64,000 nucleotides of DNA. Origin: Teredinibacter franksiae. Lineage in GTDB: Bacteria; Pseudomonadota; Gammaproteobacteria; Pseudomonadales; Cellvibrionaceae. Numbering within the stretch: position 1 is the stretch's first letter; the number at the start of each line of letters is the position of its first letter. Both the position numbers and the translations under genes were made by a program. The notes beneath the pieces are model-generated. The model was given only the letters and a program-made list of their open reading frames with translations, was not told the DNA's origin and ran no database searches. Shown here one piece after another: positions 38,320 to 46,956 of this stretch. The stretch covers positions 992,001-1,056,000 of the forward strand of contig NZ_JACJUV010000001.1 in the NCBI RefSeq assembly GCF_014218805.1, in the 5' to 3' direction.

Positions 38320-38569
38320 AGGTACAACCTGGGTAACTTATGAGGAGCTTCGTGAGAAGGATAAAAAACTCCACAAAGCTCTTTGTAAATTATTAAAAGA
38401 AATGCTTCGTTCAGATCCCTCCACAGGCTTGGGCAAACCAGAACAACTCAAACATAACCTTGCCGGTTTTTGGTCAAAGCGCATTTCTCAAAAAGATCGT
38501 TTAATTTACAAATTTGACGATCAGTATATTTATGTTTTCGCAATAGGCGGCCATTACGACCAGCACTAA
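38300..38569 (+). CDS. yoeB: YoeB/Txe-family ribosome-dependent mRNA interferase toxin
   Basis: The start at 38300 (MRSLVFEGTTWVTYEEL) overlaps the antitoxin gene by 20 bases. The 89-residue protein matches YoeB/Txe: WVTYEELREKDKKLHKALCKLLKEMLR, P-S-T-G-L-G-K-P-E-x-L-K in the centre, LAGFWSKRISQKDRLIYK with the basic catalytic region, and a C-terminal GGHYDQH similar to the GHYDD ends of Txe proteins. Such toxins cut mRNA in the ribosomal A-site when the antitoxin is degraded. Both genes are intact. Confidence 0.85.
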   Translation: MRSLVFEGTTWVTYEELREKDKKLHKALCKLLKEMLRSDPSTGLGKPEQLKHNLAGFWSKRISQKDRLIYKFDDQYIYVFAIGGHYDQH

Positions 38570-38604
38570 ATTCGACTTGTCTACTTTTCGTGGGTAGCTC
38601 TAGA

Positions 38605-38704
38605 GCCTAACGCTAAGCTCATAAGCGCCAACTGTGCAGATTTTTTTACGCTAAAATGTAGAGAAGCGGAATGCGTAAAACGAACTGCGCAGTTGGCGTC
38701 TTAT
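38605..38704 (-). repeat. attC-1, interrupted (family A)
   Basis: Starts GCCTAACGCTAAGCTC and matches the intact family A sites at 46567, 51214 and 51602 up to GGCGTCTTAT (38704). The missing end, GGAGCGACTGGTTATGC, is found at 40840-40856 beyond a group II intron and 141 further bases. Confidence 0.85.
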
Positions 38705-38709
38705 TCCGG

Positions 38710-40698
38710 GTAAGAGCCGCCCTCACGGGCGACGCTCCCCACAGATCCGTACGTGACCTTTTAGTCATACGGTTCCTCGGTGATTGAGCACCAGCAGTGC
38801 TCAACATATGACTCTGTACCTGACAAACAACTACACCATTTTAGTGATTTTCGGTTCAGGCAACTTCCATACATCTAAAAATGCCTTAAATTTTTCCCAG
38901 TTAATAAAACCCTTTTGGGAACGGCGGCTCAGCCATTTACGCCAACTAGCTCGCACATACTGATAGAACATCCACAGGGATCGATAGTTACAGCGTATAC
39001 CGTAGTATCCATAGTGGCCATGTAGCTTTGACCTCAACCCTTTTAGCTGCTCTTTAACCGGTTCATGCTTGTTATTCCTGCAGTAGAGATAAATACTCCG
39101 CATCGCTCGCGCTTGGCGTTTCCTCATCGTCTGCCGCTTGACTACCCAATGACCGTTTCTAGACATTCCCCAGTAGTGGGTAAAACCTAGAAAATCGAAT
39201 GTTCCCGTACCGCTTTTATCTGTTAAACGGCTCGGCCAACGGAAGTGAACCATTTTACTCTTTTCCGGATGAATCGTAAGACCAAACTTAGCAAACCGCT
39301 TAGGAAGAACGCGCATTAACTTTTCCGCTTCTTTCTTGCTTTGGCAGCCGAGTATAAAATCGTCGGCAAACCTTACCAGAAAGCTCCTGCCTTGCAGCTT
39401 TCGCTGGGCCTGCGTTACAAACCATTCGTCTAAGACATGATGGAGGAATATATTGGCTATAAGAGGGCTGATCACCCCACCCTGTGGCGAACCACAGGCC
39501 GGGTAGATGACACGGCCTTCTTCAACAACGCCTGCCTTTAACCACCGTCCAATTACCTGCAAAATTTTCCCGTCATTTATTCGTAGCCGTAGTATTTCTC
39601 GAATACGATCGTGCGGCATTTTGTCAAAGAATTTACTGACGTCCGCATCGATAACGGTACTCACTTTTGCTTGGTAACACCCATCCCTAACGTCTTTTAG
39701 TGCATCGTGGGCACTACGTTTCTCTCTAAAGCCGTACGAGAAATCGTAGAAGTCCACTTCGTAAATGGCACTTAAGATCATCGCGATTGCTCTTTGCAAT
39801 AGCTTGTCTTCAAAAACAGGAATGCCTATGGGGCGCTGACTACCGTCTTCTTTATCAATCCATACACGCCGAATCAGGGGCGCTACGTAGCTCCCCTCTT
39901 TATAACGCTTAAGGAGGTGTTCGAGATTTGCTTTCAGGTTTTCAGCATAGTCTTGCGCTGTCACCTTGTCTGCTCCCGGTGCCGCATCCTTTCGGGTTTG
40001 GCGATAGGCTTCTCTTAATAGGTCAGCGTCAACTAGATGGTGTAGCGTGGTAAACACCCTCTTCGGGTGCAACCGTGCTTGTGCTCGTAGCTGATTAAGT
40101 TTTAGTGAGACAGTTTGTGATCTCAAGGTATCTCCTGTCGTTCGATTAACCAGCGTGTCATACCCGACTTCACCTTCCCTACAGTGGGTCCTTAAGGTAA
40201 TCGTTCCCCACCTTTCCGGCCAAAGGGTAACCACCTCTAACCATCGGTACTATGATCCGCTAAGACTTCCAAAATAGCTTCCTAGGTCTCTTCGCTCTCG
40301 CTATCGATTCCCAGTACCTGCGAGCTTCACAGCTTGTTTGTGTTTTCTTATCAGATACACTGTAAGAACTCTTCGATAAGTGCTGCAAAATACTTACCGA
40401 AGCCGGGCGTATTTCTATACCGGCATACCCTTGCCGGTTTCTCCTCCAGGACTACAATGGATCTCCCGAGTTTCCCGAATTACCCCTTTATGCACATGCC
40501 ACATTCAAAGACCCCGGTGGTGTCGCAAGTACTTGCCATAACGCACTTGAGACTGCAGCATTCCGATACACTCCAGCTCGTCTGCTTTCATATCTCTCGA
40601 TATTTATTGACCACAACTCTACAATATTTCAGGGCTCTATAAACAGCCTACACACTCGCTCCACCCTTGCTCCGCACACCGCGTTACCTTGGTCGCAC
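38710..40698 (-). mobile_element. Group II intron 1 (distinct subtype)
   Basis: The 5' end is set at GTGCGACC (minus strand, 40698), the canonical group II start. The 3' end follows domain V (GAACCGTATGAC-TAAAA-GGTCACGTACGG) and domain VI, with TTAC near 38710. The encoded protein and RNA differ clearly from introns 2 and 3. The left exon boundary is approximate (within a few bases). Confidence 0.75.
38831..40126 (-). CDS. ltrA: Group II intron reverse transcriptase/maturase (intron 1)
   Basis: The start at TTG 40126 is preferred: AGGAG lies 5 bases upstream, and it gives a family-like N-terminus (RSQTVSLKLNQLRAQARLHP); an upstream start at 40234 would extend into intron RNA domains. About 431 residues with RT motifs: DADVSKFFDKMPHD, CGSPQGGVISPLIANI, LVRFADDFILG (catalytic FADD) and a maturase domain with RRSQKGFINWEKF at the end. 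No HNH endonuclease domain follows, as in group IIC enzymes. It would splice and mobilise its host intron. Confidence 0.85.
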   Translation of the reverse strand: MRSQTVSLKLNQLRAQARLHPKRVFTTLHHLVDADLLREAYRQTRKDAAPGADKVTAQDYAENLKANLEHLLKRYKEGSYVAPLIRRVWIDKEDGSQRPIGIPVFEDKLLQRAIAMILSAIYEVDFYDFSYGFREKRSAHDALKDVRDGCYQAKVSTVIDADVSKFFDKMPHDRIREILRLRINDGKILQVIGRWLKAGVVEEGRVIYPACGSPQGGVISPLIANIFLHHVLDEWFVTQAQRKLQGRSFLVRFADDFILGCQSKKEAEKLMRVLPKRFAKFGLTIHPEKSKMVHFRWPSRLTDKSGTGTFDFLGFTHYWGMSRNGHWVVKRQTMRKRQARAMRSIYLYCRNNKHEPVKEQLKGLRSKLHGHYGYYGIRCNYRSLWMFYQYVRASWRKWLSRRSQKGFINWEKFKAFLDVWKLPEPKITKMV

Positions 40699-40839
40699 CC
40701 GGGCTTCACTACTAACCTATTGGCTAAATTTTAGTTTGGTGGGACTTGGATGGTTTATTATCCGCACCCACTGGGTAAACATGAGTCAATTTCAGAATCT
40801 AATCATTCATCCCAAGACTTCGGATTTTCCTCGGCACGA
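40699..40839. other. Unexplained 141 bases between intron 1 and the rest of attC-1
   Basis: Not present in the other family A cassettes. No gene, no attC and no intron signature recognised, though a second GTGCG occurs on the minus strand near 40783. It could be leftover from an earlier insertion. Confidence 0.5.
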
Positions 40840-41127
40840 GGAGCGACTGGTTATGCGGCGGCGGTTGGCGCTACAACAAAACCACTTTTTTAATTTAGTT
40901 TGCCGATGGCAGCAGGAAAGAACACACCACCCCACCAACAAACCCCATATTATGAAAGTGGTGGCTAAATGCGAATTGCTATTTACCACCACCTATAAAA
41001 CTTTCAATTGGCACCAGGAACAAAGCTGGTGAGATACAAAGAACCGACTTACTTTAATACCGAGAGACTCTCTACAACGTGCCGTAAATTAGGCACATGA
41101 CTCGTTTTATTTATTCTTGAACCGCGC
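40840..41127 (-). repeat. Repeated cassette body, copy c1
   Basis: First of seven copies of a ~270-bp cassette body that lacks a normal gene. It carries an extra base in the T-run near 40890, which breaks the 46-codon frame seen in copies c3, c5, c6 and c7. Confidence 0.85.
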
Positions 41128-41229
41128 TCATAACGCCCGCCTATGGCGCCGCAGTGGAGTTGGAATTTTTGTGGTACACCCACCACAAAAAGGCCGACGG
41201 AACGGTCACGCATGAGACGATTGTTAGGC
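41128..41229 (-). repeat. attC-2
   Basis: TCATAACGCC ... GTTAGGC, attC of the DUF805 cassette. The stop codon of the gene lies in the right core. Confidence 0.85.
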
Positions 41230-41715
41230 ACTTCCGCCATCTTTTGATTTTTTACGAAACCCTGGCCCATATTGATTCGCACCATTTGTTCCAGAAACAA
41301 ATAACAATAAAAACAAACCGATCGTAAGTATAGTCAATGGAATACCGAACCAAGGGTTAAAATCCATATCTTTGCAACGCTTTCCAGCGATCACAAATAT
41401 TATAACCAGCCAAAGAAAATAGAATACATAAAAGTACAATGGATCTTGGTGCAGAGCGCTAGTAAATCCACTCATAAGCAGAATTGGAATCGTTAATAAC
41501 AGTGACAAAACAAAGTCAATACGACCTATTCGATGCTTTAGTGAAAAGATTCGCGCGAGCCTATGAGGTGGCTCTTTGTCAACAAACTGGCCGACAACAG
41601 CATCCTTTTCCGAAGGATAAAGCTTTGCATCCGTACTTCTGCTTAGCATACATTTGGTACATACCCATACTCCTTCATCAATTCGTCTAGAGCATTTGCT
41701 ACATTCCCATTCCAT
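41224..41715 (-). CDS. Cassette gene: DUF805-like membrane protein with zinc ribbon
   Basis: The 163-residue protein starts with a C-x2-C...C-x2-C zinc ribbon (ECSKCSRRIDEGVWVCTKCM), followed by a DUF805-type membrane domain: FSLKHRIGRIDFVLSLLLTIP, further hydrophobic segments near 95-120 and 125-145, with GKRCKDMDFNPWFG between. DUF805 proteins are small inner-membrane proteins of unknown function. The TAA stop is inside the attC core, a tight fit found for several genes of this array. Confidence 0.75.
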   Translation of the reverse strand: MEWECSKCSRRIDEGVWVCTKCMLSRSTDAKLYPSEKDAVVGQFVDKEPPHRLARIFSLKHRIGRIDFVLSLLLTIPILLMSGFTSALHQDPLYFYVFYFLWLVIIFVIAGKRCKDMDFNPWFGIPLTILTIGLFLLLFVSGTNGANQYGPGFRKKSKDGGSA

Positions 41716-41722
41716 AAGAGAT

Positions 41723-41821
41723 CCCTAACGCCAAAATAATTCGCCGGAGCGAGATGGCTTTTTTTTGCTCCGCAAAAAAGAAGACATCTTGCGCAGGTCA
41801 GATTGACTGGCCTTGTTATAA
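41723..41821 (-). repeat. attC-3
   Basis: CCCTAACGCC ... GTTATAA, attC of the CPCC-protein cassette. Confidence 0.8.
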
Positions 41822-42145
41822 GTTTCTTGATTTAAGTTCATAACTGTTTCGTTGGTGCTCGGGAAGAACATGTTTTTCCATTTCCAGTTCACATGAACCA
41901 AACTCTTTAAAGTTTTGCCTACCTTCCCGCAATGTAATGCCGTGATTTGCCCCAGATTCGACATCTAACTCATCAATATCCTGACCATCATCTTCCCAAA
42001 AACAGATCGGACATATTAAGTAGTTGTTACGCTCAGGCAACGATATGTAATCACAGCAAGGGCACTGCTCCCTTGGAGTCGGGTCATCAGGTTCATACCA
42101 CTCAATTTTCTTGTTTTTAAAAATACTTACAATTTTCTTGAACAT
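41816..42145 (-). CDS. Cassette gene: cysteine-rich CPCC-family protein
   Basis: The start ATG 42145 (MFKKIVSIFKNKK) is chosen over a TTG at 42151. The protein of 109 residues has CPCCDYISLPERNNYLICPICFWEDDGQD followed by SGANHGITLREGRQNFKEFGSCE, the pattern of the Cys_rich_CPCC family (PF14206), likely a zinc-binding domain. Function is unknown; members are often found in mobile islands and as toxin-system neighbours. The stop codon TAA lies in the attC core. Intron 2 is inserted 13 bases before the start codon, at the cassette boundary. Confidence 0.8.
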   Translation of the reverse strand: MFKKIVSIFKNKKIEWYEPDDPTPREQCPCCDYISLPERNNYLICPICFWEDDGQDIDELDVESGANHGITLREGRQNFKEFGSCELEMEKHVLPEHQRNSYELKSRNL

Positions 42146-42158
42146 TTGCAATTACTTA

Positions 42159-44125
42159 GTCATGGTAGAACGGCCAGTTACCCAAGCCGCCCCCATACAG
42201 ATCCGGACGTGCGGAACTACCGCATCCGGCTCCTCAATAATATCGTTGCTCGTGTAATTCACAAGCCCTCAATACCAGTCCACTTGAATGTGACGTTTCC
42301 ACACCCGTGGTTGCTGGATCTGAAAGTATTTTAACATGTCTTTAAACCCTTGCCAGTTAAAGCTGTGCCGCTGACTTCGCCGATTGAGCCACTTGTATAG
42401 ACTATGCAGAACATAATCATAAACACGCGCGACACTTCGACTATTATCAGGCAAACCAAAGTAGTTTATAAAGCCCGTCAGCTTACGCCTTAACTGTGGC
42501 ATCCAGACATTCAGTCGTTTAGACCGATTGGCTTTTATCCACTGATAGAACTCGCTCAACTTAGCTTTGTGTTTCTTTGGTGCCGTATGTCGACGCAACC
42601 TAGCCTCACCCTTTTTATCAGTGTCCCAGTAGTACTCAAAGCCCAAGAATTCGAAGCTATGGTGCTGCCCTGGGTGGAACCGACTAAACCGCTTCAGGTG
42701 TGTTTTCTCTGGCGCTACGTCTAACTTAAACTCTCTCAAGCGTTTCGGTAGTTCCCGATAAAACTCACGCGCCTCATTAGCGTACTGGAACGCAACAACA
42801 AAATCGTCGGCGTACCGTATCAACATGGCTCGCCCCTGTAAGCGTGGCTTTATGCGTTTCTCAAACCAAATATCCAGTGCGTAATGTAAGTATATATTCG
42901 CCAATACCGGGCTGATCACACCGCCCTGTGGACTTCCACTGGCCGGTTTCTCAAACACCCCTTCTGGTGATTTTATTCTCGCTTTCAGCCACTGGTTGAT
43001 AAGGTTCAATAAGGCTTTATCTTCAATACGCTGTTTCAGCATACGCATCAACCACTCATGATCTATATTATCGAAGAAGCCTTTTATATCCGCTTCGACA
43101 ACATAACCATAAGTACCGTATTGAAGGTTCAACTGTAAACTATGCACCGCTTGATGCGCGCTTCTGTTCGGACGATAACCATAACTATTCTTCACAAAGT
43201 CCTGCTCCCAAATACTTTGCAGTATCTGACTCACGCTTTGCTGTACGATTTTATCATCTAACGTTGGCAGCCCGAGCGGGCGTAGTTTACCGTTGGATTT
43301 TGGGATAAAGACCCGCTTCACATCATTCGCTCGATAGCTTTTACACTTTAGCGTTTGATGCAGGCGGTTGATATTTTCAGGCAATCGTTGTTTGAAATCG
43401 CTAGGTGTTACGCCGTCAATTCCACACGCCGATTGTTTATTGATTTGACCCCAACTTTGTACCAACAAATCCGAATCTAGCAATCCGTATAGATTCTGGA
43501 AACGATGATTAGGGTGGGTTTGTGCCTTAAATGCTATGGTATGCAATGCGGTTGTCATAGTTTCTCCAGCCCGACTTGTCCGGACTATGTGTCTGTTACA
43601 TACCGTGATATTACTGTCAGCCCCCTCGCCATGTGAACGGCTTTCCCGCTCTCAGACTACTATGAGCTGATCCGACTTCCAAGGTGCCATCGATCTGCCT
43701 CGCTTTTTACTCAGCGTCACTACCCACTTCCTGCGGGAGCTACTTTGGATCTCTCAAGTTCTCGAAAACATCTCTTTATACATGCCACGGTTTGATAACT
43801 CCGCCAACTCGCCACAACCTTGCCAACTAATGGTTGTATTGCATGGGCTTCGGCGGCGTTACAAGCCTAGCCAGTCAGGACAATTTATTATCAGAGCGAT
43901 ACCAACACTTCAGGAACACGCATTCCTTATGGCCTACATAATTCTCTGTCTACGCTTCACACTGGTTGTTCGATTATTTGTTGAAGAAAAAAAAATCAGC
44001 AACAGGAAAGTATTCGCGATCCATAATCTCCGCACAGTGCGCAAGACTCGATACAGGTGGCTGGCTAGACCTTACCCGACTGGGACTTACACCCAGCAAG
44101 ATGCTCCAAGCTTAACTTGTCGCAC
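42159..44125 (-). mobile_element. Group II intron 2, inserted in an attC core site
   Basis: 1967 bases from GTGCGACAAG (5' end, 44125) to CATGAC (3' end, 42159). Both ends were fixed by comparison with the second copy at 46957 and with uninterrupted array junctions. The 5' exon is ...GGCGTTA (end of attC-4) and the 3' exon TAAGTAATTG. Domain V is GAGCCGGATGCGG-TAGT-TCCGCACGTCCGGATC. Features fit the group IIC introns known to target attC. Confidence 0.9.
42269..43558 (-). CDS. ltrA: Group II intron reverse transcriptase/maturase (intron 2)
   Basis: The 429-residue protein, identical to that of intron 3. RT motifs: EADIKGFFDNIDHEWL, ASGSPQGGVISPVLANIY, LIRYADDFVVAF (catalytic YADD); maturase domain with PQLRRKLTGFINYFGLPDNS; no endonuclease domain. 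It needs its intron RNA to splice and to reverse-transcribe into new attC sites. The frame is intact. Confidence 0.9.
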   Translation of the reverse strand: MTTALHTIAFKAQTHPNHRFQNLYGLLDSDLLVQSWGQINKQSACGIDGVTPSDFKQRLPENINRLHQTLKCKSYRANDVKRVFIPKSNGKLRPLGLPTLDDKIVQQSVSQILQSIWEQDFVKNSYGYRPNRSAHQAVHSLQLNLQYGTYGYVVEADIKGFFDNIDHEWLMRMLKQRIEDKALLNLINQWLKARIKSPEGVFEKPASGSPQGGVISPVLANIYLHYALDIWFEKRIKPRLQGRAMLIRYADDFVVAFQYANEAREFYRELPKRLREFKLDVAPEKTHLKRFSRFHPGQHHSFEFLGFEYYWDTDKKGEARLRRHTAPKKHKAKLSEFYQWIKANRSKRLNVWMPQLRRKLTGFINYFGLPDNSRSVARVYDYVLHSLYKWLNRRSQRHSFNWQGFKDMLKYFQIQQPRVWKRHIQVDWY

Positions 44126-44236
44126 TAACGCCTGTAGCACCTGCACAAATTGTGACGTGCTTTTTGGTGTATTGTGAGCAACGCGAACGCCAAAAGGCGC
44201 GTTGCAATTTGTGTCAGGTGCCTACACTTGTTAAGT
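44126..44236 (-). repeat. attC-4 (family D)
   Basis: TAACGCCTGTAGCACCTGC ... GTTAAGT; closely related to attC-23. Its outer core base triplet is now separated by intron 2. Confidence 0.85.
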
Positions 44237-44266
44237 GCCAGGCACATTATTTATTTTTAGGAGTTA

Positions 44267-44509
44267 CTAGCTTACAGATTGTAAACTAATAGCTGCATAC
44301 CGAAGGATATAAGGCTTAACTTTTTCAGCAGTTTCAAAATCCGGAATATCTTTACCCCAAAATGCTACGTAGCAATCTTTGCAATCAAGTTCCTTGTCAT
44401 GCCATGTTGATATTACTATACCGTATTCATCATCCTTATCTGGACACGAAAGCTTTACCATTTTCCCGACGACGATATTGTTTTCATGTTCTTTAGGATT
44501 CATTTTCAT
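44267..44509 (-). CDS. Cassette gene: hypothetical protein, 80 residues
   Basis: The start ATG 44509 lies just inside the cassette, with AAGTGG upstream. The protein (VVGKMVKLSCPDKDDEYGIVISTWHDKE...CYVAFWGKDIPD) looks like a small beta-rich domain, possibly KOW/SH3-like, with a Cys pair. I do not recognise a family. A longer frame would run back through attC-5 and is rejected. Confidence 0.6.
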   Translation of the reverse strand: MKMNPKEHENNIVVGKMVKLSCPDKDDEYGIVISTWHDKELDCKDCYVAFWGKDIPDFETAEKVKPYILRYAAISLQSVS

Positions 44510-44514
44510 TTGCC

Positions 44515-44634
44515 ACTTAACGCTAAGGTAGCCTGCGTTGCATATGGAGCTGTTTTTTGTGCAAGAATGTAGCGAAGCGGAATGCACAAAAAAGCGGCGG
44601 AGTATGCAGCGTCAGGGTGACCGACTGGTTATGC
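44515..44634 (-). repeat. attC-5 (family B)
   Basis: ACTTAACGCTAAGGTAGCC ... GGTTATGC; nearly identical to attC-18 and similar to attC-19. It belongs to repeated cassette copy c2. Confidence 0.88.
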
Positions 44635-44899
44635 GGCGGCGGTTGGCGCTACAACAAAACCACGTTTTTAATTTAGTTTGCCAATGGCAGCAGGAACGAA
44701 CACACCACCAACAAGCCCCACATTATAAAAGCGGTGGCTAAATGCGAAGTGCTATTTACCACCACCTATAAAACTACTATTTGGCACCAGGAACAAAGCT
44801 GGTGAGATACAAGAACCTACTTACTTTAACGCCGAGAGACCCGCTACAACGTGCCGTAAATTAGGCACATGACTCATTTTATTTATTTACGGACCGTGC
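44635..44899 (-). repeat. Repeated cassette body, copy c2
   Basis: Copy of the ~270-bp cassette body, with a small deletion near 44705 and the extra T also seen in c1 and c4, so the short frame is broken. Confidence 0.85.
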
Positions 44900-45016
44900 T
44901 CATAACGCCTTGCACACTTGCGCTGTGGTTGGAGCCGCTTGCCGTGCAATAATGAGCGTAGCGAATGCACGGCAAGCTGCGGATACCACGGCGTCGAGTG
45001 GTGCAACTTGTTAAGT
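44900..45016 (-). repeat. attC-6
   Basis: TCATAACGCCTTGC ... GTTAAGT, attC of the small membrane protein cassette. Confidence 0.85.
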
Positions 45017-45322
45017 GTTGACACGCCCATACAAATACTTAACTCCACTTATAATTAGTAAGACCAACATTCCACTTGTACCCACATCGATGATAAAAAC
45101 AACGCCAAAAAAGCCTATGCCAGATTTTATAACTTCTATTGGGCTGGTAGCCGTTGCTATTAGCGCGAACACGGCCGCAACAAACGGAATATATGAAACG
45201 TGCCTATCAATACCTGCCTTCTTATTTCTGTAATTTTCAAAGATGCAGAAATAATTGAGCACCAACGTATACAAAGATACGGCGCAGCAAAAAACAAATA
45301 CTATCCATTGGATTATGTTCAT
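45011..45322 (-). CDS. Cassette gene: small membrane protein, 103 residues
   Basis: The start ATG 45322 has AGCAGG upstream. Three hydrophobic segments (about 3-25, 45-65 and 75-98) predict an inner-membrane protein, with a charged loop (ENYRNKKAGIDRH) after the first. No family recognised. The TAA stop lies in the attC core. Frames extending upstream would cross attC-7. Confidence 0.65.
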   Translation of the reverse strand: MNIIQWIVFVFCCAVSLYTLVLNYFCIFENYRNKKAGIDRHVSYIPFVAAVFALIATATSPIEVIKSGIGFFGVVFIIDVGTSGMLVLLIISGVKYLYGRVNT

Positions 45323-45336
45323 ACCTGCTTTCTTAC

Positions 45337-45450
45337 ACTTAACGCCGCTGTAACCTGCCCAAATTATGGAGCAGTTTTGTGCGATAATGAGCGCAGCGAA
45401 TTGCACAAAATCGCGTAGTAATTTGGGTCAGGTTTACAGCCTTGTTAGGC
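45337..45450 (-). repeat. attC-7
   Basis: ACTTAACGCCGCTG ... GTTAGGC. Confidence 0.85.
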
Positions 45451-45457
45451 ATGTAGC

Positions 45458-45829
45458 CTAGTTACCTTTTGGGTAGTTATAATACAAGCTCTCGACAAAC
45501 TTAAACCTTTCACTGTAAAGCCACTGCACAATGCGCTCTACATCAGGCACTCCCACCTCGCTGCCTATCACTGAGGTCAATTTTGGGCGAATGTAGAAAC
45601 ACTTGTCACTTTCGCCAACTCCGATCTCAGGGTTTACACCAATAAAAAGTCCCGGCCCCAACCAAGCATGACCACTCTCACGCTCGTTGATTTTTATCAC
45701 AAATGAAAATTCAAGTTCTACAAATTTGACTTTTAGAGCTCTGACCTCGCTTGCACCGTAATCTTGAAGCTGCTTGAATTTATCTGTTTGTATAATTTCC
45801 CAGTCAAGGGATTTCCCAGATACTTTCAT
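45458..45829 (-). CDS. Cassette gene: hypothetical protein, 123 residues
   Basis: An ATG at 45829 starts a soluble, mixed alpha/beta protein without signal (MKVSGKSLDWEIIQTDKFK...GLFIGVNPEIGVGESDK...VQWLYSERFKFV). Composition and size are like immunity-type or other integron orphan proteins. No family recognised. Confidence 0.65.
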   Translation of the reverse strand: MKVSGKSLDWEIIQTDKFKQLQDYGASEVRALKVKFVELEFSFVIKINERESGHAWLGPGLFIGVNPEIGVGESDKCFYIRPKLTSVIGSEVGVPDVERIVQWLYSERFKFVESLYYNYPKGN

Positions 45830-45834
45830 ATATT

Positions 45835-45932
45835 GCCTAACGCCTCAAACACCGGCTTGGTTAAGTTGGCGAATTTTTTGGAACAAAAAAGGTGACAACT
45901 TTAACAAGTCCGCGTGCTTTGACTTGTCAACT
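45835..45932 (-). repeat. attC-8, degenerate right core
   Basis: GCCTAACGCC opens the site; arms CAAACACCGG and CCGCGTGCTTTG pair, and an inner CTTGGTTAAGTTG pairs with CAACTTTAACAAG. The closing core reads GTCAACT instead of GTTRRRY, so this site may recombine poorly. Confidence 0.65.
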
Positions 45933-46518
45933 ATGTCGCCTACGTCTTCTTGATTGTATAGCTGAAAGTGCTAGCGCTATTAATCCCGAGCCAAATAGCA
46001 AGATACCTGGCGGTTCCGCTACTGACGCAAACTTGATATCAAGCGATAAATGCGTATTCGCAGTGGATCCGATTCCAGACAAATCGATGTATATATTATC
46101 TACATCAAACGTAATTCTTGACTCATCAAATATTGCTAACCCTCCCCAAGAATTAGTAAATCCATCTGTAGCTGTATTTAAACTGACATCTATTATGTCA
46201 TTAATTGCTAAATTTATATCCTGAAATACGAGAAACTCAGAGTAACTATACATAGATCCTGGTCGCCAGTGATCAATAGTGATGCCGTTGTCAGAAACAT
46301 CAATTATTTTTTCATTGAAAGCTCCGTATAACGGTATCTCTACCTCATCACCAACCAAGATATTGGTACTATAGAAAGTGCCACCTGGACCAAAGAAAGG
46401 AGAAGGAGGAATATATGTATGTATGTACTTCCATTGCTTGTCCAATTAGGCCTGCGTTAGCATTTACTCCAAACATGATGAATAAAAGCATATACAGAAA
46501 CTTAGTAACCTTTACCAT
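45927..46518 (-). pseudogene. Cassette gene: PEP-CTERM protein, frameshifted at a tetranucleotide repeat
   Basis: From ATG 46518 (AGAGG 8 bases upstream) a signal peptide is encoded (MVKVTKFLYMLLFIMFGVNA-NA). The frame then shifts at an ACAT repeat near 46415-46430. The rest of the protein continues in the next frame to 45927 (from FGPGGTFYSTNILVGDEVEI), ending with the PEP-CTERM sorting signal: VAEPPGILLFGSGLIALAL followed by Arg-rich RRRRR. Removal of one 4-base unit would restore one frame of about 196 codons. PEP-CTERM proteins are exported and anchored by an exosortase, expected elsewhere in the genome. Confidence 0.7.
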
Positions 46519-46566
46519 TTTATTGCCTCTTCAAATGAGCTGATATATGTGTTTTCCTACTTAGGT

Positions 46567-46683
46567 AGTTAACGCTAAGCTCATAAGCGCCTACTGTGTA
46601 GTTTGTTTTACGCTAAAATGTAGCGAAGCGGAATGCGTAAAACAAACTACACAGTTGGCGTCTTATGGAGCGACTGGTTATGC
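46567..46683 (-). repeat. attC-9 (family A)
   Basis: AGTTAACGCTAAGCTC ... GGTTATGC, attC of repeated cassette copy c3. Confidence 0.88.
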
Positions 46684-46818
46684 GGCGGCAGTAAGTACCA
46701 CAACAAAACCACGTTTTATTTTAGCTTGCCAATGGCAGCAGGAAAGAACACACCGCCCCACCAACAAACCCCATACTATAAAAGCGGTGGCCAAATGCGA
46801 AGTGCTATTTGCCACCAC
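46678..46818 (-). CDS. Possible 46-residue hydrophobic peptide, copy c3
   Basis: Below the usual size limit: GTG at 46818 (or 46815) to a TAA at 46678-46680 that lies exactly in the attC core, as for six larger cassette genes here. The peptide has one hydrophobic helix (HLATAFIVWGLLVGRCVLSCC) and a basic stretch (QAKIKR). The same frame of identical length is kept in copies c5, c6 and c7. A stop codon directly precedes the GTG and no good ribosome binding site is seen, so translation is uncertain. Confidence 0.35.
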   Translation of the reverse strand: MVANSTSHLATAFIVWGLLVGRCVLSCCHWQAKIKRGFVVVLTAAA

Positions 46819-46956
46819 CTATAAAACGACTATTTGGCACCAGGAACAAAGCTAGCGAGACACAAAGAACCTACGTACGTTAACGCCGAGAGACCCGCTA
46901 CAACGTGCCGTAAATCAAGCACATGACTCGTTTTATTTATTTTCGAACCGCGCTCA
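46684..46956 (-). repeat. Repeated cassette body, copy c3
   Basis: Copy of the ~270-bp body, ending (plus strand) at GAACCGCGCTCA, where intron 3 is inserted. Confidence 0.88.

Noticed and set aside
40334..40642. 102-codon plus-strand frame inside intron 1
   Set aside because: It lies on the antisense strand of the intron's structured RNA domains; similar frames at 43782 and 48580 have the same cause.
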